Source: Cupriavidus sp.
GTDB lineage: Bacteria > Pseudomonadota > Gammaproteobacteria > Burkholderiales > Burkholderiaceae
Length of the DNA stretch: 64,000 nt
Assembly (NCBI GenBank): GCA_031180665.1
Contig: JAPSLP010000001.1
Coordinates: 124,001-188,000, forward strand
Direction of reading: 5' to 3'
In this document: piece by piece, positions 58,640-64,000 of the stretch
Layout of the letters: every line of letters begins with the position of its first letter
Numbering within the stretch: the stretch's first letter is position 1
Position numbers and translations under genes: made by a program
The notes under the pieces: generated by a model
Told to the model about the DNA's origin: nothing
What the model saw: the letters and a program-made list of their open reading frames with translations, nothing else
The model's database searches: none

Positions 58640-61600
58640 ATGGCAGAAGGACAAGTAATGACCTACGGCTCGCGTGCCAATGCGGCAGCGGCGACGGCCA
58701 CGGCTTGTGGCGGGCAGGGGTGCCCGTCCTGTGTGAAGTCCGGGTTGCCGGTGTTGCTGGTGCGGCCGGGGTTGGCGGATATCAACTACGCGAAGGCTCG
58801 CCAAGACCGGGTCAAGCCGCTACTGAAAGGCGTCGCGGAGCCTCCCCTTGTTGCGTCCGGCTACGTTATGCGCGCCTTGCGACAGGGTTACCTTTATGCC
58901 TACTACGAAAAACCGCATACGCCCGAAATCATTCAGCAAAAGGGATGGCAGGTCTTTCACGTCGATGATGGCGGATATCTGACCCCCATGCCGCTTGCTG
59001 CTGCTGGGCAGCAGGCCAAGACATTCAGTTGCAAGCGCGATGCATCCTACGCGATTGCCATGCTCTTCGTAATTCCTGAAGCCAAGAGCGCCGGTAAAGT
59101 ATGGGTGGGATTCACTGACCATCCATGGAGCGACAAGGTCCGCGCACGCTATGCCTCTGATGCCATATTGCGCGATAAGCGCATGTCTTGTATCGACGCG
59201 ACTGCTGGAAGAGCTGAGCGTTCGGTGCCGATGTCCGTATTGAACGTCGAGGAGTGTGTCGCAGATTACAAGCCTGGGCTTAGGCGGATCTGGCCGGAGG
59301 CGTTGAAAGGGAATCCGTTTCAGGGCCATCAGCGTAGCGACCAGAGCGCAGTTGGCGAGGCGCCAGGACGCTCGAATGGCTCGGCGGCTGGCAGTACTTC
59401 CACTACGGCGAAGAATGCAAATGGTAATGAATGCGTTCTGGATGACGACCTGCCGAAGCAGCGTCGCGAATGGGGAGCCGATCTGGTACGAGAGGCGCGT
59501 AAGCTGATTCAGTCCAACTCCGACAAAGCCTATTCGGAAGCTAACCTGATGATCGTCAGCGTCCCCGACCCAGTGGGAGTCACGACGGAAGCAGCGCAGC
59601 GCCGCATTACGCTATGCAATTCGGCAGCGAAATGGATTGCCACGGAGAAGCCAAACTATCTATTGCAATCGGCATTGCAGATAGAAGGCATGCTGGAGAT
59701 CATCGAACAAAACGGGAAGAATCGTAAAGCGGCGAATGCAACGTTCGCGAACCAGCAAGGTCGCAGAGTCACACGCAGACAGTTCGATGAGATGGTTCAG
59801 AGAGGACAACTTCCGCGGGATGCAGTCTTCAATCATGCCGTAAAGAAGCTTTCCATCCGTCACTATGTGCCAGATCCGTACAACGGCACAATCGATATAC
59901 CAAACGAGAAGCAGATCGATTATGAAACCAACGACCTGAAGGCAGAGATCCTTTCAAAACTGGAGCATGACAAAAAGGGGCCGAAGTACAAGGAGTTTCT
60001 CAAAAAATACCAGGCCCGGGTAGAAGCCGATACGCAGCTTCTAGCGCAGTTTCAAAAGGACTATGAGGCATGGCTCAATAGCGACGCACGGAAGTTGATT
60101 ACGCAGTATGACTTCGACGCGAAGAATCACGAAGATGGGGTGCCTTACGCCGAGTGTATCGTCAAGATCACGCTAGGAGGACCCTTGACAGAGAGTGGTA
60201 AGAAGATGTTCGAACCATTCTTATCAGCGGACGCCGCCAATGAGGAGTCCCTGCTAACCCGTGCGTTGTTGGGAAACCAGGAGACGTTCTTCAACTGGCT
60301 CACAGAAGTGGACCAGGTCTCGAAAGGTTATGACTCCATAAAGACAGCGCTGGACTTGGACCCCGTGAAGCAGGCGCTGCAGATCGCTGGGACTTCCGCT
60401 GCCGCGTATCGCGCTCGCGAGGCAGTTCGCCAGCTGCTGACGGTGTCAAGTGCAGTTGCGGCGGCCAAGGACCAAGCCGGCAGGATCACTGAGCGCTTCA
60501 GGTATCAGTTGAAGCTGCTAACAATGGCGGTGATGAGCAAGAGCGAGACAGCGCCTGTCACGCTGGTGCGTATCAGCGTTACATTGGGTGAGGCGACGCG
60601 CATGTGGCATGACATGCTGGGAAAATTGCGTCAAACCGCAGTCAGCGGCGAACGAAAGATCCAAAGTCTTCTACTGGATGCCGCAGTCGCAGTGGAGTTA
60701 AATGGCGCACCCAGAACGGCCACGGCAATGACGGATGTGTACCTGTTCGTGAAAGGAGCTCCCGACGCCGCGTTCGCGCAGATGAAGGCTGCGGGCGTAT
60801 TGGCTGGACGTTATGTCGTTCAGCCGGCGGAGATTTACGGGGAACGCTTGGCGAAGTTGGCCATGAAGACGGATTTGACGGGTGCGTCGCGGCTCGCACG
60901 TCAAAGCTTCGGAGTCATGACAAGCGGGACAACGGTACTCGCAGCTGGGGCGGGCTTTCTACAGATCTTGCTCGTTGGCAAGGCTTGGAAGGCCTATGCG
61001 CAAGGAAGCACGGAGCAGAGGCAAGCAGCCGCGCTGAGCCTTCTCTCCGCCGGGCTCGGTGTAGCCGCCGCTTCGCTAGAGATTGCGGCAGTGGCCCCTC
61101 GACAAGCCGGAAAAAAGGCTCTCGCCGAGGGTATCAAGAAGACCGCTGCAACACTGGCCGTTGTGGCGACTGCGGTCGATGCTGTGCAGGCCGCAATCAG
61201 TGCAGGCCGTGCATACAGTGACGGTGACAATAAGGCGATGCTTGGGCACGCTATTCAGTTTGCCCTGTTCCTGGGGGCAGCGGGCGCCGGCGCGGCCGCC
61301 GCATTCGGTAGTGGTTCCGCGGTATTCCTTGGTCTATCGGCGACAGGCTGGGGCTTGATCTTGGTCGGTATTGGCGTGATCATCGGATTTATTGTGTTGT
61401 TGATCAAGGATAAGCCGCCAGAAAAATGGGCGGCAAAAACGATATGGGGCAAGGCATCTTCGAAGTGGCGAAGCTTCGAAGAGGAGGCGGAGGAGGCCAA
61501 TAAGGTTTTGCTTGGAGTCGAGGTTGAGTATTCCAATCGGATGAATATTCTCAGAAATCTTGGGGCATCGTCCGCCATGGCTCAGGGAAGCGGAATGGCT

Positions 61601-61984
61601 ATGTTGTTCAATAACGCCAAGCCGGAACCCTATACACGGGAGGCTTGGCTGCGTATGCGAATGCCAACGGAACTTGCAAAGAAGCTGCCATGGGAGCTCA
61701 GGATATTTGCCAAGAGCGACGCTGGCGATATTATGCTTGGCGGTGTTCGCCACTACGGAAAAGGTCAGACTGATGAGCTCTCTGATTTCAAAGTGGCGGG
61801 TGTGCTCGACCACAAGCACGAGACGGAGGAAAAGGGCGGCGTATCGACGCATACCCTCAGCGTTACTGTGGATGCTGGAAGGTTGAAATCCGGCTGGGCC
61901 ACCGTAAGAATTTTCGCGGATACTGATACTACGACATCTCCCGATGGAGATATTGCAATCGTAGACGAGGAGCTTCGGGATTGA
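58640..61984 (+). CDS. VasX-like pore-forming T6SS effector
   Basis: The 1114-residue protein begins with the N-terminal domain shared by VasX and related effectors (CPSCVKSGLPVLLVRPGLAD, VMRALRQGYLYAYYE, about residues 25-220). A long, mostly helical soluble region follows, then several hydrophobic segments near the C terminus (about 762-785, 795-817, 837-855, 866-890 and 893-923, the last GWGLILVGIGVIIGFIVLLIK). It ends with a soluble domain (about 940-1114). Cargo of this type is thought to insert into and permeabilise the inner membrane of the target. The 3' two thirds are more AT-rich than the core genes. The downstream membrane protein, overlapping by TTGA, is the likely immunity partner. 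Confidence 0.86.
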   Translation: MAEGQVMTYGSRANAAAATATACGGQGCPSCVKSGLPVLLVRPGLADINYAKARQDRVKPLLKGVAEPPLVASGYVMRALRQGYLYAYYEKPHTPEIIQQKGWQVFHVDDGGYLTPMPLAAAGQQAKTFSCKRDASYAIAMLFVIPEAKSAGKVWVGFTDHPWSDKVRARYASDAILRDKRMSCIDATAGRAERSVPMSVLNVEECVADYKPGLRRIWPEALKGNPFQGHQRSDQSAVGEAPGRSNGSAAGSTSTTAKNANGNECVLDDDLPKQRREWGADLVREARKLIQSNSDKAYSEANLMIVSVPDPVGVTTEAAQRRITLCNSAAKWIATEKPNYLLQSALQIEGMLEIIEQNGKNRKAANATFANQQGRRVTRRQFDEMVQRGQLPRDAVFNHAVKKLSIRHYVPDPYNGTIDIPNEKQIDYETNDLKAEILSKLEHDKKGPKYKEFLKKYQARVEADTQLLAQFQKDYEAWLNSDARKLITQYDFDAKNHEDGVPYAECIVKITLGGPLTESGKKMFEPFLSADAANEESLLTRALLGNQETFFNWLTEVDQVSKGYDSIKTALDLDPVKQALQIAGTSAAAYRAREAVRQLLTVSSAVAAAKDQAGRITERFRYQLKLLTMAVMSKSETAPVTLVRISVTLGEATRMWHDMLGKLRQTAVSGERKIQSLLLDAAVAVELNGAPRTATAMTDVYLFVKGAPDAAFAQMKAAGVLAGRYVVQPAEIYGERLAKLAMKTDLTGASRLARQSFGVMTSGTTVLAAGAGFLQILLVGKAWKAYAQGSTEQRQAAALSLLSAGLGVAAASLEIAAVAPRQAGKKALAEGIKKTAATLAVVATAVDAVQAAISAGRAYSDGDNKAMLGHAIQFALFLGAAGAGAAAAFGSGSAVFLGLSATGWGLILVGIGVIIGFIVLLIKDKPPEKWAAKTIWGKASSKWRSFEEEAEEANKVLLGVEVEYSNRMNILRNLGASSAMAQGSGMAMLFNNAKPEPYTREAWLRMRMPTELAKKLPWELRIFAKSDAGDIMLGGVRHYGKGQTDELSDFKVAGVLDHKHETEEKGGVSTHTLSVTVDAGRLKSGWATVRIFADTDTTTSPDGDIAIVDEELRD

Positions 61985-62898
61985 GTGGCTTGGAAAATGG
62001 CGAAGTGCATGAGATTCTGGTGCCGCGGTGGGATAAATCCGATCCGGATTTTGATATTCCTCGAGCACTGTTAAACACCCTTGGTTTTCTGCGCAGTGAA
62101 CCTATTCGCGCGGTAGCCGTAAAGGGAAGTGGCCCAGTACACGCGCGCGCCATCGGTGAAGGTGCCATCGTCGAAATATATCGCGACGCGATTGTTGTTG
62201 CATCCCCATTTGCTGCGCGGGATCGCGGTTTTTTTAATAAATTTGGGCTGGCATGCAGTATATTGGGATTTGTTGGAATGGCGGTATTTTCCTATTTGAC
62301 AATTTCCATGATGGCGCATTCAATATGGGAGGCTTTTGATATTTTTGGATTATTATTTTTGGTGTGTGCCGCCGGTCTGTTTTTGCTGGCGACTATCTGG
62401 TTTTACCGCATGCTGGGACTGCCATCGGATTGGCCAATCTTGTTTAATCGCAAGACACGCCAGGTGACGTATTTTAAGGTCAATTTTCCAAGCTTGTTTA
62501 GGTTCAATCGCCAAGTACCAGTCGAGATGGTTACGAGACCTTGGGATGAGGCAAAACTTCGTACCTATAGAAGTACACTATTTTTCGGAAAGACTTTTCG
62601 TATCGTGCATCAGATGGCCTTGCTTTGGGGTGATCCGTTGAAACCGGAGGTCCTTAAGGACGTGGTTTTAATAGGCGATCCTGATATTGTGGATGACGGA
62701 TGGAACTTGGCGTTATGGGAGCACATTCGGCAATACATGGAGGAAGGTGGCCCACCGTTGCGCCATGGCGAGACGTTGCGAAAGCCGCTAAATCCGAAGC
62801 CTCCGCTTCAGTTCCCAAGAGATATTCGAGATGCCGCGGGAGGCGGGCCGCTCTCAGTCCATGAGGTGGATCCACTTGTCCACTCAACACCTCGCTAA
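61981..62898 (+). CDS. Membrane candidate immunity protein (DUF6708-like)
   Basis: The 305-residue protein has two close membrane helices (about 88-113 and 118-142; SILGFVGMAVFSYLTISMM, then IFGLLFLVCAAGLFLLA) and cytoplasmic flanks. WPILFNRKTRQVTYFK and LALWEHIRQYMEEGGP resemble proteins annotated DUF6708, from memory. It begins with TTG at 61981 overlapping the effector's stop (TTGA); there is no nearby in-frame ATG. An integral inner-membrane protein encoded right after a pore-forming effector fits an immunity role. AT-rich like its partner. Confidence 0.75.
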   Translation: MSGLENGEVHEILVPRWDKSDPDFDIPRALLNTLGFLRSEPIRAVAVKGSGPVHARAIGEGAIVEIYRDAIVVASPFAARDRGFFNKFGLACSILGFVGMAVFSYLTISMMAHSIWEAFDIFGLLFLVCAAGLFLLATIWFYRMLGLPSDWPILFNRKTRQVTYFKVNFPSLFRFNRQVPVEMVTRPWDEAKLRTYRSTLFFGKTFRIVHQMALLWGDPLKPEVLKDVVLIGDPDIVDDGWNLALWEHIRQYMEEGGPPLRHGETLRKPLNPKPPLQFPRDIRDAAGGGPLSVHEVDPLVHSTPR

Positions 62899-62929
62899 GT
62901 ACGTCCAAGGCGGTAAGGTGGGAATACTG

Positions 62930-63754
62930 ATGGCGCTTCGCGGTGCGGTATTCTCGGCGGCTGTTGGCGCCGGTGCCGCAGTGGCGGACGGTACGAGGGA
63001 AGGCTTCCACCTTGCCGCCCAGCGCGTCTCCGAAGCCGTCGCCGCCGGCGAAGTGATCGCCGCGGCGAAGGGCACGCTGAAGCAGCAAGGCGACAAGGTC
63101 ACCCCGAAGCGCGCGGCCTGCCTGTCAGCCATGGAACCGCGCACCGTCGCCAACCGGATCGGCTATCCGCTCGTAGAGGATTTCTCCAAGGACGAGTTCC
63201 TTGCATTGACGTGCTTCCTCGATACCCCGGAAGGCCAGCGCATCCAGCAGGCGCGAGCCGCACGGCTGGCGTCGGGCAATCTCGTTTTCCGGCTGACGCC
63301 AGAGGAGTCCGCGCTTGTCGGCAAGTCCCTGTCGGCGCCCTTGGCGGCCAAGTGGTCGGCGGGCGCGGCCACGCAGCCGAACACGCTGCAGGCGATGCGT
63401 AAGGTGTTCGAGGAACAGCAGGCGATCTGCCGCAACGAGGAAACTTCGCCGCGGCCGACTGCATCTGCGCCGGTCAACTATCGGGAAGGGCTGCCGCCCA
63501 ATGTCGGCTGCTCGCAGCCGCGGCTGACCCTGGTCAGCGAACTGCCCGACAAGCCCGTATCGGTGACGGTACGGGTCTGGATCGGCGAGGATGGCTCGGT
63601 CGCCCGCACCGCGGTGGAAAAACCGTCGGGCTTCCAGCCGGTCGACAACGCGGCGCGCCGGGCGATGAACGGCATGCGTTGTTCATCTCGGGGTAGCGGC
63701 GCCCTGGTGCCGCTTACGACGACACAGGCGTTTGTGGTACGGGCAGGCGGCTAG
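62930..63754 (+). CDS. Exported protein with DUF2059-like and TonB-C-like domains
   Basis: The 274-residue protein has a signal peptide (MALRGAVFSAAVGAGAAVA). An N-terminal helical domain follows (LVEDFSKDEFLALTCFLDTPEGQRIQQ, reminiscent of DUF2059). The C-terminal domain (about 190-274) has VTVRVWIGEDGSVARTAVEKPSG and NAARRAMNGMRC, the pattern of a TonB C-terminal domain but without a membrane anchor or Pro-rich linker. The ATG at 62930 gives the signal peptide; the frame also runs back to 62831 inside the previous gene. GC content returns to the core-gene style. Role unknown; it could belong to the immunity module or be the first gene of the neighbouring region. Confidence 0.7.
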   Translation: MALRGAVFSAAVGAGAAVADGTREGFHLAAQRVSEAVAAGEVIAAAKGTLKQQGDKVTPKRAACLSAMEPRTVANRIGYPLVEDFSKDEFLALTCFLDTPEGQRIQQARAARLASGNLVFRLTPEESALVGKSLSAPLAAKWSAGAATQPNTLQAMRKVFEEQQAICRNEETSPRPTASAPVNYREGLPPNVGCSQPRLTLVSELPDKPVSVTVRVWIGEDGSVARTAVEKPSGFQPVDNAARRAMNGMRCSSRGSGALVPLTTTQAFVVRAGG

Positions 63755-63774
63755 CCAGGGGAGTCGCTGCGACA

Positions 63775-64000
63775 ATGTTCCCTCGTGAGTACGACTACTG
63801 GCGCAGCCGAGGCTCCATCGCTCGAAGCCGGGAACGCCTCGGTCTCAACGCTCAGCGATTGTGGAGCGTCAAGGAACGCCTGGATCAGGAGGGAGTGATT
63901 CTGCCAAGTCACTCCGTGTACGCCCAGAACGATGCCTACCTGGAGATGACCAATCCAGGTTGGGAATATCAATGGAAGTACGCGATGGCGGCAGCAACGG
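63775..64000 (+). CDS. Start of an unidentified gene (3' end outside window)
   Basis: An open frame of 75 codons runs from the ATG at 63775 to the window edge with no stop. It reads MFPREYDYWRSRGSIARSRE..., then LDQEGVILPSHSVYAQNDAY and NPGWEYQWKYAMAA. There is no signal peptide or membrane segment so far. It starts 20 bp after the previous stop, so it may be co-transcribed. I do not recognise the family; coding-like composition and tight spacing support it as real. Confidence 0.6.
   Translation, partial: MFPREYDYWRSRGSIARSRERLGLNAQRLWSVKERLDQEGVILPSHSVYAQNDAYLEMTNPGWEYQWKYAMAAAT

Noticed and set aside
63751-63972. Small minus-strand frame at the right edge
   Set aside because: It is opposite the plus-strand frame starting at 63775, which stays open to the window edge and has better spacing to its neighbour.
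1-64000. CRISPR array, rRNA, tRNA, insertion sequence or transposase
   Set aside because: No regularly spaced repeats, no tRNA-like cloverleaf with CCA end, and no transposase or integrase motifs were seen while reading both strands; tandem repeats found are short and inside or between T6SS genes.

Overview
The window is a GC-rich proteobacterial chromosome segment, most likely from the Burkholderiales (betaproteobacteria). The base composition, the PurL sequence and the style of the secretion genes all point there; I cannot name the genus with confidence. Apart from the 3' part of purL at the left edge, almost the whole window is one complete type VI secretion system (T6SS) locus with its weapons. 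All thirteen core components are present: TssA (3498-4595), TssM (6493-10455), TssL, TssK, TssJ (41863-44698), TssB, TssC, Hcp, TssE, TssF, TssG, TssH/ClpV (45707-54801) and VgrG. VgrG is present in five copies, one of them frameshifted. There is also a PAAR tip protein.

Layout. (1) 1-4595: partial purL, a terminator, tssA. (2) 4671-13346, minus strand: a compact operon reading M15 peptidase, PAAR, a membrane-anchored thiolase-fold-like protein, tssM, tagF, and an OmpA-type peptidoglycan-binding protein. The last three are linked by ATGA stop/start overlaps. (3) 13675-27866, plus strand: a single-pass membrane protein of unknown role; vgrG1 with a DUF4123 adaptor and a Tle1 phospholipase flanked by two DUF3304 lipoproteins; then vgrG2 with an M23-like/EF-hand/GH19 cell-wall effector and a secreted candidate immunity protein. 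(4) 28126-41778, minus strand: two more vgrG modules (vgrG4 and the broken vgrG3). Their cargo is a restriction-fold nuclease, a toxin with a pre-toxin membrane segment, an effector with an internal stop, an orphan toxin tip, three related immunity proteins and a lipoprotein. (5) 41863-44698, minus strand: tssL, tssK, tssJ. (6) 45002-54801, plus strand: TPR lipoprotein, tssB, tssC, hcp, tssE, tssF, tssG, tssH. (7) 54847-64000, plus strand: vgrG5, a second DUF4123 adaptor, a VasX-like pore-forming effector, a membrane candidate immunity protein, a DUF2059/TonB-like periplasmic protein and a partial gene.

How it fits together. The core genes build the membrane complex (TssJLM), the baseplate (TssAEFGK), the contractile sheath (TssBC) around the Hcp tube, and the recycling ATPase (TssH). 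Each VgrG spike is followed by its own cargo, often through a DUF4123 adaptor, and each cargo gene is followed by a candidate immunity gene. VgrG1/VgrG2 and VgrG3/VgrG4 are pairs of near-copies that differ mainly in their last residues, just where cargo would dock. The cargo islands look more AT-rich by eye than the core genes.

The most notable observations are: a 733-bp perfectly identical tract shared by vgrG1 and vgrG2; a silenced VgrG3 module (one-base frameshift plus a nonsense codon in its cargo) that keeps its candidate immunity gene; relics of duplicated toxin/immunity cassettes; a nine-G run inside tssM; and a membrane-tethered thiolase-like protein with no recognisable catalytic cysteine inside the core operon. 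All family names come from reading the sequences by eye; no searches were run.
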